From Phytopythium helicoides (Eukaryota; Oomycota; Peronosporomycetes; Pythiales; Pythiaceae): 64,000 nucleotides of DNA. The stretch spans positions 1 through 64,000 of the forward strand of contig JANFNE010000064.1 in the NCBI GenBank assembly GCA_024867545.1, given 5' to 3'. This document shows positions 10,765 through 20,950 of this stretch, one piece after another. Made by a program: the position numbers and the translations under genes. The number at the start of each line of letters is the position of its first letter. Position 1 is the stretch's first letter. The notes under the pieces are model-generated. The model ran no database searches. It was given only the letters and a program-made list of their open reading frames with translations, and had not been told where the DNA came from.

Positions 10765-12540
10765 ATGAGGCTCGGCAGTCTCGCGTGGAGTCTTCTCCTC
10801 GCAGTCTTGGCTGTCGTCGGCGAAAACTACGCCGAAGCAGCTTGCACCACTGCTCGAGTTCGGAAGAATTGGTCTGCCATGACGACAGCTGAGCGAAACA
10901 CGTACAGAGGTGCCCTTGCCGCGGCCATGGACTCCGGAGCCTACATCAAGTTCGTCGAGATGCACACAGAGATGAAGTCGGAGCTTGAAGCCCACCGCCA
11001 GTGCATGTTCATCTACTGGCACCGTCTGCTGCTCGTGGCGTTCGAAAACATGCTCCGTGACCAGGGACCCCAGTATGAATGCGTCACATTGCCTTACTGG
11101 GACTGGATCACAGCTCAAAGTCGTGCCAACACAGGCACTTGTAAGTCTCTGGGAACGTGTTCCACCATTACAACAGGGCTTGGTGGCTGGACAAACGGAA
11201 CGTCAACGTCACTCACGATCAACGGCGTCACGGGCAACTCTGGTGTGTGCGTCAAGACTTCTCCACTGAATCATTTCTGCGAGTCTGGTTCCAAGAAGGG
11301 CTCAGCATGCGCCAAGTGTGTACCTCGCGGCAAGTGGAATACCTCGACGGTTCCAGCATCTGCGAGCTACGCTTCTGTGCGAAACCAGCTCTTCTCAGCG
11401 GCCAACATTGGGCAAATGTCTCCTTTGATTGAGCGAGGATGCCACAACAACGTGCACGCTAACTTGGGCGGCACAATGGGGACGCTCGCATCACCATCCG
11501 ACCCGATCTTCTGGTCGCACCATTCCATGGTTGACGCTCTTCATACTATCTTCCACAAGTGCCGCGTCGGTACGAATCGCTTAACTTTTGCGCAGAAGGC
11601 TGCGAATACAGTGGCATGGACGTCATGTGAGCGCCGTAACAACGGCGGTCCTTTCAACCCGGCGGACATTGTCACGATGCGAACTGGCGTCAATGGTGTG
11701 AACCCGATCAACGGCAGCACGGACAATCTCATCGGCAAGTACTTCGCTGGTGTGCCCAACCGGTTTGCAGACCTCATGGATATTCGTGATCTGGGAACGA
11801 GCAGTTACTCGTACGAGTTCAGCAGCAGCAGCTTCTTGGCAACCATGTACAACAACTGCGCTTCTAGTCCGACGACGATGAGACGCATGACAGTCTATGA
11901 TGACGAAGAGGGAACCGTTCAGGCGTACGATGACTCCACCTCGCAAAGTTACTCGGACGACACGAGTGCATCGCAGGTCGAGGGCATCGCCAACATTACC
12001 AACCCTTACGGACAGAAGGTTGGAAGCTCATCCGCTAGTGCATCGTCCGATGATGACACCGTCGGGGGAGTAGCTGACAGTCCCATTCAGCAAGGCAACG
12101 CCTATCCTACTGACTCTTCGACCTACTCGGACAACAGTGAAGACGACGATGTCGTTGTCGACGACGGCAAAGTAGATGTGGTCATCAAAGAAGCTGAATG
12201 CGAGATTTCGCCGAGCATCATGATGGACTGGTACGACACGACACTGGAGAATCTAGGTGGCGACACACAAGACAACCGCGATCAGCTGGAGTACATGGCA
12301 TGCGCATTTGAGGATCGTTGCCTTGGTGGAACAGCGGAGTACTCGGACGAGTTCAAGGAGATCTGGGGTGTGACGACTCCGCGATGCAAGGAGATCAACG
12401 ACGCGCTAAACGCTGGAGACATTTCCATCAAGCATGAGAACTGGCAGGAGAAGATGGAGGGCCACTTTGGCTGTCCTGTGCCCTCAACCCCTGCTCCGAC
12501 GCCTGCAGCGACGAAGACCAAGCACTCTATGTGCTACTAG
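10765..12540 (+). CDS. Secreted tyrosinase A, all copper ligands present
   Basis: An intronless frame of 591 residues. Residues 1-26 form a signal peptide (MRLGSLAWSLLLAVLAVVG). The CuA site has three ligands: His in VEMHTEM, His in EAHRQ and His in YWHRLLL. The CuB site has HNNVH and, after DPIFWS, HHSMVDALH. This is a type-3 copper fold that oxidises phenols or catechols outside the cell. After residue ~365 come an Arg pair (TMRRMTV), a Ser/Asp-rich acidic linker and a C-terminal domain of about 110 residues with conserved Cys (EAECEIS, YMACAFEDRC, TPRCKEI, HFGCP), which I know only from oomycete-type members. It is followed 84 bases later by a convergent GNAT gene. Tyrosinase B at 16.3 kb is its closest paralogue here. 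No frame break is seen. Confidence 0.92.
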   Translation: MRLGSLAWSLLLAVLAVVGENYAEAACTTARVRKNWSAMTTAERNTYRGALAAAMDSGAYIKFVEMHTEMKSELEAHRQCMFIYWHRLLLVAFENMLRDQGPQYECVTLPYWDWITAQSRANTGTCKSLGTCSTITTGLGGWTNGTSTSLTINGVTGNSGVCVKTSPLNHFCESGSKKGSACAKCVPRGKWNTSTVPASASYASVRNQLFSAANIGQMSPLIERGCHNNVHANLGGTMGTLASPSDPIFWSHHSMVDALHTIFHKCRVGTNRLTFAQKAANTVAWTSCERRNNGGPFNPADIVTMRTGVNGVNPINGSTDNLIGKYFAGVPNRFADLMDIRDLGTSSYSYEFSSSSFLATMYNNCASSPTTMRRMTVYDDEEGTVQAYDDSTSQSYSDDTSASQVEGIANITNPYGQKVGSSSASASSDDDTVGGVADSPIQQGNAYPTDSSTYSDNSEDDDVVVDDGKVDVVIKEAECEISPSIMMDWYDTTLENLGGDTQDNRDQLEYMACAFEDRCLGGTAEYSDEFKEIWGVTTPRCKEINDALNAGDISIKHENWQEKMEGHFGCPVPSTPAPTPAATKTKHSMCY

Positions 12541-12624
12541 AGATTTTTGATCATTGTTCTGTGTAATGAGATTATTTGCGTTTGATTGTCGCTGCCGATT
12601 GCATAGGCATTTGCTTCAAGAGCT

Positions 12625-13167
12625 TTATACCTCGTGTTCGTTGCTGCTGCAGGAAAGGAGCTTCTTCTCGTAGAAAAGCAGCTCCTTCTTCGGCTCGGCA
12701 ACCAGCAGGTGACGATGCGTTTCGGTAAAGCCAAGCGACTCGTACAGCTTGATCGCATTTACCATGTCTGTGTCCGTGTTGAGAAGGATACTCTCGAAGC
12801 CAGATAGAATCGCCCAGTTCTCCAGATGCGCGATTAGCTTGCGTGCAAGCCCGTTGCGGCGGAATTCCTTTCCCACCGACAACCGACGGAGCTCGCCCTT
12901 CTTGTCTCCCTTGCCCTCAAGCGCGATCGAGCCGACAATGATCTCATCGCCCTTCTCGTCCTTCACAGTTGCGACCCAGAAGTGGCCCCCAGAGTCAAAG
13001 TACGTGCCTTGGATATTCGCCATGTCCTGGGTCAGGCTGCGCTCGATGTATCTGCGCAGCCCCTGGTTTTCTCCATGTGGACAGTAGTCGAGCATTCCGG
13101 CGATGAAAAGCTCGCGCACAGTCTCGTGATCTTCAGATGTGAAAGAGCGGATCTGAATCTCCGTCAT
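12625..13167 (-). CDS. GNAT-family N-acetyltransferase, copy 1
   Basis: A single-exon frame of 180 residues. The GNAT core is clear: GELRRLSVGKEFRRNGLARKLI gives strand 4, the acetyl-CoA pyrophosphate loop (R/Q-x-x-G-x-A form, here RRNGLA) and helix 3. Further on NAIKLYESLGF is the typical C-terminal motif B. It has about 60% identity to the copy at 13622 on the opposite strand, by eye. Substrate is unknown; the ELLFYEKKL tail is shared with the sister and with the relic at 14.4 kb. The two starts are divergent with 454 bases between them, so they may share a promoter. The gene lies tail-to-tail with tyrosinase A. Confidence 0.88.
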   Translation of the reverse strand: MTEIQIRSFTSEDHETVRELFIAGMLDYCPHGENQGLRRYIERSLTQDMANIQGTYFDSGGHFWVATVKDEKGDEIIVGSIALEGKGDKKGELRRLSVGKEFRRNGLARKLIAHLENWAILSGFESILLNTDTDMVNAIKLYESLGFTETHRHLLVAEPKKELLFYEKKLLSCSSNEHEV

Positions 13168-13621
13168 TTAGCTCTTGACCACCTCAGCGTTCTCTTCGAG
13201 CTCTTGATGTGTCGCTACGGCGGCGAAAGTGAAAATGAAGATGGAGGTTGAATGACTGTCGAGCATGCTGTCTAATCAAAGGAACTGGCTATGTTTGCGC
13301 CGCGAGGTGGAGGTGCACCAAGTCTCCACGGCCATGAGAATCGTCTTGCAGTTGATCAACGTCTGTGTCCACAACTTTCATCGGAATCGTGCTCTTCCAG
13401 GGCGAATTCACCGAGATCACGTGTCCGTCGACGAAAGCGTCAATGCTTGTCAAGCAGAGAGATCGGAGACGAAGGAGCTCCTGCTTGCATGCATCAACAT
13501 GGAGCCGCGAGCCAATCAGCGAGCGCAATCGATGCTACTCAGCAAAGCGGCCGGCCATCATCTCCACTCCCCGTTCCTCGACTTCGGCTCCACGAGCTCT
13601 CTGTAGACCAAGAGCCCAACG

Positions 13622-14146
13622 ATGGCGATCCGCATCCGCTCGCTTGCGCCTGAAGACCACGCGACTGTGCGCGATTTGTTCGTGGCAGGCTTCCTCGAGT
13701 ACTGCCCGCCGGGCGAGAACCATAGTCTGCGCGAGTTCATCGAGTACAGTCTCAAGACCGACCTGGCGGACATCCAGGGAACGTACTTTGGCTCTGGAGG
13801 CCACTTCTGGGTCGCGACGACCACCAACGATCAGGGCGACGAGCTCGTCATCGGGTCTGTCGGTGTTGAAGGGAAGCCTGGCAAGCGAGGAGAGCTGCGC
13901 CGACTGTCGGTGCGGGCTGGTTTTCGCCGGAACGGGTTGGCTCGCAGACTCATTGCCCACGTGGAGAGGTGGGCGGAAGAGCAAGGGTTCGAGACGGTCA
14001 TTCTCAACACGGATACCGACATGAAGAACGCGATCAAGCTCTACGAGTCGTTGGGCTACACGGAGTATCACCGGGAGCTGCTGGTTGAGGAGCCTAAGAA
14101 GGAGTTGCTGTTCTATGAGAAGGCGCTAGTCACCGTGGATGTTTGA
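13622..14146 (+). CDS. GNAT-family N-acetyltransferase, copy 2
   Basis: A single-exon frame of 174 residues, paralogous to the gene at 12625-13167. It has the acetyl-CoA loop in ELRRLSVRAGFRRNGLARRLI and motif B in NAIKLYESLGY, and ends ELLFYEKAL as the sister does. The ATG at 13622 gives an N-terminus colinear with copy 1 (MAIRIRSLAPEDHATVRDLF against IQIRSFTSEDHETVRELF). Family assignment is firm. The substrate cannot be told from sequence. The stretch between the two starts (13168-13621) shows no other gene. Confidence 0.88.
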   Translation: MAIRIRSLAPEDHATVRDLFVAGFLEYCPPGENHSLREFIEYSLKTDLADIQGTYFGSGGHFWVATTTNDQGDELVIGSVGVEGKPGKRGELRRLSVRAGFRRNGLARRLIAHVERWAEEQGFETVILNTDTDMKNAIKLYESLGYTEYHRELLVEEPKKELLFYEKALVTVDV

Positions 14147-14409
14147 GAAGCCTGTAATGAAGAGCAATGTGCTAGACGTTCGTGATTGCTTCGTGTAGTT
14201 CCTGACGATAATCCTGGCAGCAGCGCAGTACCGGTGATCGATAAGGACTGATATCTTCGACATCACTGAGATGGATCTCTCCATCGATTCATCATCATTG
14301 CGATACCATGTTCACTATATTCCGAGTTGATCCCGACAAAAGACGTTCGATATGATGTGCAAAGCTGGCGCAGTTTGAAGTGTACCGGGCCAGAAACCCA
14401 TGACGGATA

Positions 14410-14732
14410 ATTCGACAGTGGGGATCGCTACTGGGTCTTCAAAATGCACGAGTAGGCTAGCATATCGCTGGGTGGTAGGACAGAGGACCCCCGCAGCGAC
14501 CTACGTCAGTTTGGTAGCGGGAGCTATGTAGCCACGGATCGGCACGCCAGATCATTGCACGTCTGGAGATGTCGATTGCGGGCAGGTTCGAGATTGGTAT
14601 CCCTTCCAATGAAAAATACGTTGTCCGCAATCAAGCTTTACATGTGGCTGGGTAGCGTGGAAAATGCGACCCGAGAGCTGCTGGCTGGTGCGTCCAACTA
14701 GGAGCTGGTTTTGTACGAGGAAGAACTGAGCC
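14410..14732 (+). pseudogene. Relic of a third GNAT acetyltransferase
   Basis: Just downstream of copy 2, decayed sequence can be matched piece by piece to the same family: FDSGDRYWV (for FDSGGHFWV) from 14411, then ARQIIARLEM near 14550, and AIKLYMWLG..TRELLAG..ELVLYEEEL from about 14630 to 14732. Pieces lie in different frames and are crossed by stop codons, including one between the GASN and ELVLY pieces. No upstream start region could be aligned with confidence. It is therefore a dead copy of the neighbouring gene in tandem orientation. The reading is my own alignment by eye. Confidence 0.7.
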
Positions 14733-16261
14733 CGTGGCAGATGCGATTCAGGATTTGTGCTGAGATATACTAGAGGTGCTGGAGGGTCTGTATCGACATA
14801 CTCGGGGCTTGTCTGGTGGTGGTGAGCCTATCGATTCTCTTTTGCGCCGTCACTGCATGACATGATTTAGCCTCGTTGATGATCCCTCTGAAGCCTTTCA
14901 GAAACGGAAGTAGATGTAGTGCTTTCCTCGATGGACTCACCCGGTAGACGCCATACAGCAGACGCTCCAAGTTGAAACTTGGTGCCGACGGCGATAATGT
15001 GACAACACATCTTTCGTCATCTCGCCTCGGCCCATCCGTAAAGCGATCCTTGAGTATGGTACGATCTCTCACTGCATTCGATAGGCTATGAGACCTGGAT
15101 GTTACAATGGTGCTACAATGGCACTGCCGAGCTGCGATGCCACGAGGTGCAACAACCAGCGTTTTGGCCACAACACTGCAGATTAATATTGGCTTAGCAT
15201 TGTGGCTCATCAATCGACGACAACGCCTGAAGGTAGTTGAAGATGCGCTGCTGCGAGGTCGTCGCCACTGTTGTCGTGATGGACTTGTCGCACTGAATGG
15301 TTCGCTCTCGAACAGTGGGAAGAGCAGGCAGCGACGGCCAGGAGACCAAGACCCATTCAATCTCAATCTAAAAGCTGATGTGTCCCGGGTTATCATTCGT
15401 CGATCAAGTCGACATCATTTCTATAGCAGGAGCCTCAGCAGCCTTGAACGCAATATCATACGCCTGTTATCCAATTCCGCTAGGCCGCCACGCCATCGCC
15501 GTTCCACGAGGAGTGTCAAAGCCACGCATCGTTCTGTCGAAGAGCGCTAGTGAAGTCCAGACCGCCGCATTGCGTTGGACCGGATACTCCTTGTGAGAAG
15601 ATCCACGCACGGTGCATTGCACCCACCAGGCCCACACGACCGCAACAGACGTACGACACCAACAGACACTCAACAACAACAACAACAACAACAACCGGAT
15701 GACCAGCCAGTCCTGACTCGAGGATGTATCAAGCTGCGGACGCTCATCATGCTGGCGCTCGCCAAGGTGCGAGGACGACAGCCGCATGATTTGCGTTTTG
15801 TATCGTGCTTGGAGTGTGGGGCGCACCGCCCGAACTGATGTTTGGTGATGACTATATAGGGTCGGACCGTGTAGCCATCTGTCGCTGCGTATCGACCAGC
15901 TGTTTTGCTGGTCATCACTGGCTCACCATACAAACTCCAATATAAATGGTGCTAGCGAACCGTAGACGAACGCTCCCGCTCTATGGCAGACGAGCCGCAA
16001 GAGGTGCAACGTCGTCAGGACGCGACGTGCCTTGTCGGGCGTGGCGCGCCCTCGGATTATTCGGCCCACGACAGGCGGAGGGCAGAGGGCCAGAGGCACC
16101 TGCTTGAGGAAGAGGAGGGCCTCGTCCTCGCTCCATGGTGAGCATGCTGGATAACTCTGCTCACCAGCTCGCCACATTTTCCGTTTTGCTCTCGAGCGAG
16201 CGGCCTTCCTACCCTCCATCGGACTTGCGGCTTCGCTTTTTCGACGGACAAAGCTCTAGTC
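14733..16261. other. Gene-free stretch before tyrosinase B, with a CAA repeat
   Basis: I find no supportable gene. A reverse frame of 208 codons (15396-14770) is low-quality sequence without a family resemblance. A (CAA)8 microsatellite lies at 15672-15696. The stretch may be degraded duplication debris like the GNAT relic beside it. Confidence 0.4.
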
Positions 16262-18290
16262 ATGCGGGTGCTACGACTCGCAGTCAGCTTGCTGCTCGCA
16301 GTGCTGGCAGCTGCTTCGACCTGATGCGGCATGCAGCGGTGATCGAGTGCGCAAGAACTGGGATGCCATGACGACCACGGAGCAGGAGACGTACAAGGGT
16401 GCGCTAGCTGCAGCCATGGACTCTGGAGCTTACATCAAGTTCGTCGAGATGCACACTGAGATGAAATCCGAGATGGAAGCCCATCGTCAGTGCATGTTCA
16501 TCTACTGGCACCGTCTGCTGCTTGTGGCGTTCGAAAACATGCTCCGCGACCAGGGATCTCAGTACGAGTGCGTTACGCTACCGTACTGGGACTGGGTCAC
16601 GGCCCAGAGTCGCGTGTCAGCGGGATCGTGCTCATCTCTTGGAGGCTGCTCCGCTATTACGACAGGACTGGGTGGCTGGACCAACGGAACTTCCAAGTCG
16701 CTCACGATTAACGGCGTCACGGGCAACTCGGGTGTGTGCGTCAAGACTTCGCCACTCGATCATTTCTGCGAGTCTGGTTCCAAGACTGGATCAGCTTGTG
16801 CCAAGTGTGTTCCTCGCTCGACTTGGAGCAGTGCGTCCGTCCCGTCCTCGACATCGTACGCCTCGGTGCGCAACCAGATCTTTTCTGCGGCTAACATCGG
16901 TGAGATGTCGCCGAATGTCGAGCAGGGCTCCCACAACAACGTGCACGCCAACTTGGGTGGCACAATGGGAACGCTCGCGTCACCTTCTGATCCTATCTTC
17001 TGGTCGCATCACGCTATGGTCGATGCTCTTCACACTGTGTTCCACAAGTGCCGTGTTGGTACAAACCGCATGACCTTCGCGCAGAAGGCAGCGAACACCG
17101 TCGCGTGGACTTCATGCGAGCGCCGCAATGATGGTGGGCCGTTCAACCCCGGTGACTACGTCACGATGCGAACTGGTGTCAATGGTGTGAACCCGATCAA
17201 CGGCAGCATGGACAGTCTCATTGGCAAGTACTTCTCGGGTGTGCCCAACCGGTTTGCGGACCTTATGGATATTCGTGATTTGGGAACGAGCAGCTACTCG
17301 TACGAGTTCAGCAGCAGCAGCTTCCTGGCAACCATGTACAACAACTGTGACGGAACCACGACAACCACGCCGACGCCGACTACCGCTGCGCCAGCGACGA
17401 CGGCTCCTGCCACAACAACGGCCACTCCTACCACGACAACGTCTACTCCGACGACCACCACAACTACTCCGTCTACAACCACACGCACGCCGACCACCAC
17501 AACTACTCCGTCTACAACCACACGCACACCGACTACCACAACTCCCTCTCGAACTCCCACTCCTACACCTACTCCTTCGCAGACGACTCGTCGTCGCTGG
17601 TGGTGGTGGTGGCCGTGGGCTGGTCGTCGTATGTCAGCTTACGACTCTGAGGATGAGGGTATTGTTCAGGCGTACGGTGGGGACGATGACCAGCCGAGTG
17701 GTAGCGATGTCGACGACGCCACTGCTTCTCAGTCTGACGCCTCTGATGCCTCGAGCCCGTACGGATCTGATGTTGACAGCTCGTCAACGAGTGCCGATGC
17801 TGATGAGGACAGCCCCATCCAACAGGACGATGTCGATTCTTCGGCATCGACTGTCTCATCGACCTACTCCGACAGCGAGGACGACGACGTAGTTGTCGAC
17901 GATGGCAAGGTAGACGTGATCATCAAGGAGACCGACTGCGAGATCTCCCCGAGCATTATGATTGACTGGTACGACACGACCCTGGAGAACCTGGGTGGTG
18001 ATACTCAGGACAACCGCGACCAGCTCGAGTTCATGGCGTGTGCGTTCGAGGACCGCTGTCTAGGTGGAACCGACGATTACTCGGACGAGTTCAAGGAGAT
18101 CTGGGGCGTGTCAATCCCGCGATGCAAGGCCATCAACAACGCGTTGAGCGCCGGCTACATCACGATCGACCACGATGACTGGCAGGAAAAGATGGAGGGC
18201 CACTTCGGCTGCCCGATCCCGACGAACAACACGGCGACGCCGACCCCCACGCCTGCTGCCACACAGTCCAAGCACTCCATGTGCTACTAG
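16262..18290 (+). CDS. Secreted tyrosinase B, signal peptide out of frame
   Basis: The body from 16347 to 18290 (648 codons) is closely related to tyrosinase A: same CuA (VEMHTEM, EAHRQ, YWHRLLL) and CuB (HNNVH, SHHAMVDALH) ligands and same Cys-containing C-terminal domain. An ATG at 16262 starts a good signal peptide (MRVLRLAVSLLLAVLAAAS), but it runs into TGA because of one extra base near 16320-16321. Reading past that base leads into the mature protein (AACSGDRVRKNW). Without the correction translation would begin near 16368 and lack secretion. B differs from A by a long Thr/Pro-rich linker and by a run of five Trp between Arg clusters (RRRWWWWWPWAGRR). Whether the frame break is real or an assembly error is open. 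Confidence 0.85.
17452..17528 (+). repeat. 39-base tandem repeat in the Thr/Pro-rich linker of tyrosinase B
   Basis: A unit of 39 bases (containing CAACTACTCCGTCTACAACC) occurs twice in frame and encodes TTTTTPSTTTRTP-type sequence. Because 39 is a multiple of three, copy-number change would alter linker length without breaking the frame. Confidence 0.75.
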
Positions 18291-18451
18291 ACGTTGACAT
18301 AGCGTTTTGAAGTGTGACGTGTGCAATAGAGGATCACTGCTTTTGCTGTGGTAACGCATTGTTGTTGATGCTGATCAGTTTGCTGACGCAGGTTGATATT
18401 ATAGTTGGCTGCTCGTGTACAAAACTGTCCGAAGCCCGTGAGGCAGTTTCT

Positions 18452-19193
18452 CTACTGGATCTTGAGCATGAAGTTGGGATCGCGTCTGTACTTGGTCTCG
18501 AATCGCTCCATCCACTTGTCGAGCAGGTTGGTCGGGATCGTCATGTAGCTCTGGTTAGTGCTCGTCGAGAACGACGTCATGTAGTTAAATAGGTCCTGCG
18601 CGATCTTGAGCGCGAACGCCTTGCGCTCCTCGAAGCCGCTCGCCTCGATGCCCAAGTTCTTGACGTTGTCCAAGCTCTCGATCGACACGCCGAGCTGCAG
18701 CACGGGCTGCCCCACCACGTCTGGGTGCGTCGGCCAGCCTGTCCTCAGGATCGCACTGCAGCACACCAATCTGTCAGTGCAAGCCACAAACTTTTGCATG
18801 TGCACTGCATCTAGCCCACCTTGGTTTCTCAGCAAAGACCGTGCCCAGGAGCTGCCAGTTCTGCAGCGCGGGGACCGCAAAGTAGAGCACGGCTGTGCGT
18901 CACAGCGCCTCAAGGTCAGCACAGCTCCTCGCTCCTCGCTCCTCAAGAACATGCTCTCCACCTCCAAAGCCCGGCGGGACGGGCGAGTTGGGCAGTAGGA
19001 AGAACGTCAGGTCCGTCACCAGCATGGGCTCGAGGATCTCCACCACGTAGTGCGCCGGTCCGATCTCTCTGCCAGCGCCAACGTCAGCCGATCGGCTCCC
19101 GTATTCGCTCGCTCGCTCTTCTCACCGGAAGTCGGTCATCACCGGTCGCCCAGGCACCACGAGCCCGAACTGCGCGACGCCGGGCACGTTCAT
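18452..19193 (-). CDS. HIKESHI: Hikeshi (OPI10-type) nuclear import carrier, four exons
   Basis: Predicted exons are 19193-19126, 19068-18962, 18892-18820 and 18755-18452 (introns of 57, 69 and 64 bases), giving 183 residues, close to the ~197 of human Hikeshi. Landmarks: FGLVVPGRPVMTDF at the start, VTDLTFFLLPNSPVPPGFG, then NWQLLGTVFAEKPSAI and GVSIESLD, ending with the amphipathic region and IPTNLLDKWMERFETKYRRDP. The family carries Hsp70 into the nucleus during heat stress through FG-nucleoporin binding. All four exons were needed to follow the family pattern. It is convergent with tyrosinase B and divergent from the UPF0489 gene, with 158 bases between starts, probably one bidirectional promoter. 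Confidence 0.92.
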
Positions 19194-19351
19194 CTCGCTC
19201 TCCGCTTGCTCGAAGCCCCAGTTCAGTCGCCTTGCTGCTGCGGAAGTGACGAAGAGCGCGCTTGATGCGCCTTTGTCTCCTTGAGGTGCCGCGAAGGTTC
19301 TCGAACGCCTGCGCTACGGCATGGCACAAACACGAGGTGAGCCCGCTCGTC

Positions 19352-20920
19352 ATGGCGATCGTTGTGGTGGTGGCGGATGACCACCATCACGTGCTGCCGG
19401 AGCTCCACCTGGTGCGTGTCTTGGTCTGCTCGAAGGGCGATTGGGCTGGAGACTGAGTGACAAATTGCAGGCGATCCGCAGGCGGAGAGTTCCGTTCGAT
19501 GGAGTACACGTCATCCACCTGGACGCGCACCCGGACTTGTCGTTCCCCAGGGTTGACATGGACGTCGTCTTCCGTCCTGACGAGCTGTACGAGACGCTGG
19601 ACGAGTCGCCCTCAGGTTTTGATTGAGATGAGGGAGTCGAGTCCACATGCCAAGTTGCTGAAGTGGAAGGGTTTGGCATGCTTGACTACCTTAGGAATTG
19701 CGGAGTTCCTGCTGCCGCTTGTGTTCGCTGGGCATGTAAACCAGATCACGTGGATCAAGTCGCCCTGGGCTTGGCAGGTTGGGGCTGCAACATGCCAGGT
19801 GCCACTGTCGACTAGGGAGATCTGATGCAGACGGATAAACAGATGCCCATCGGGTCGTACCGAGATCTTGCGATTGGGAAGCGCATGTTGGACGGTGAGC
19901 CCTGAGCGACTTGGCAGTGATCACCAGTAGTGAGTGACCAGTTATGCACGTTGCAGGGCGAATGGGGCTGAATTGTGCGTTGCCACATTTCGTGGACGAG
20001 GAGCTTTATTGCTCGGGTGACGAGCTCCTCCCCGAATCGACCCGGTAAGGTGCTATTGGAACTTCGTCCAGGCTCCTGTTGTGGAACCTCTAAACGTTTT
20101 GTGGCTACCGGTCAGCGAATGGAGCTTGTTTGTAGCCGAGTTAGACAACATGGAGGACAATGCTTCAGCAGAGACGCTCTTACAAGCGCTTGAGCATGCC
20201 CAGGCACATTCGAAAGCCTATATTCTAGACATCGACCTCGACTACTTTTCAACTTGGAATCCCTTCCGCAAAGGTGCGTCATTTCAATCTGTCATCGACA
20301 TGGGTGGGCAGTTGATGACCACTTGTGGTTTGTGGATTCTAGAGCTTGAAGAAACCTTGGACCCGGCAGACCTAGATATTGTCGAGCAAGTGTTTTCGAA
20401 ACCTACGTACAAACGCAGTGACATCGATATCACCGTGGAGCAACGCCAAAGCGAACGCAAAACTTTCCTGGCAATAGTGAAGGAGATTCAAGCATGCCAG
20501 GGAACTGATTCCTACCTGCAGAACGTTGTGGATAGACTCGAGCACCTATACCCACGTGACGTGAACGCCCCGCAGCTCTTGAACTCATTTGCATCCATTA
20601 TCGAAGCACTTGATTCTGAGCAATTCGAAAGATTGGTCATCTGGGCAGGACCAAACATGGATCTTCCTCATCACGAGAGTACAAACAGTGAGATCGCAGA
20701 GCAAATGGAACAGTTTCGGCAGTTCCTTGTCAAGCATTTGCTGGACCGCGATCACCCTCCCGCCTTGATCACAATTGCCAAGTCAAGCGGAGACGAGTTC
20801 CTCCCGCCACACCAAGCCGAAACTGTTCTAGAAGCTGCTTTGAACGTGTTAGAGCAAGTATTTGGATCTATTGATGTGCAAGTGATCGAGTACGAACCAG
20901 CAGAAAACGATGACATGTAA
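19352..20920 (+). CDS. UPF0489 / C5orf22-like protein, six exons
   Basis: Predicted exons are 19352-19411, 19471-19615, 19695-19777, 19831-19894, 19957-20044 and 20116-20920, giving 414 residues. The pattern of the UPF0489 family is clear: [50 protein letters not shown], then [12 protein letters not shown] and NMDLPHHES and [15 protein letters not shown]. The acidic DxHxD and DIDLDYF motifs resemble metal-dependent hydrolases of the arginase/deacetylase class, but no activity is established for the family. Exon 5 to exon 6 is uncertain: GTAAGG at 20045 is an excellent donor, and the only acceptor that keeps frame is at 20115, which removes a coding-looking [10 protein letters not shown] stretch. 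Its stop lies 30 bases from that of the convergent Kelch gene. Confidence 0.85.
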
Positions 20921-20950
20921 GAACAAACTTTTCATTCGCGTGTAGGTTCG

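Noticed and set aside
14583..14600. GGTTCGA resembling a tRNA T-loop
   Set aside because: It belongs to the GNAT relic (RFE codons); no acceptor stem or anticodon arm can be drawn. No tRNA, rRNA or CRISPR array was seen anywhere in the window.
14770..15396. Reverse-strand frame of 208 codons
   Set aside because: Arg/Ser-rich, unlike any known family, and set in a region with debris of a dead gene.
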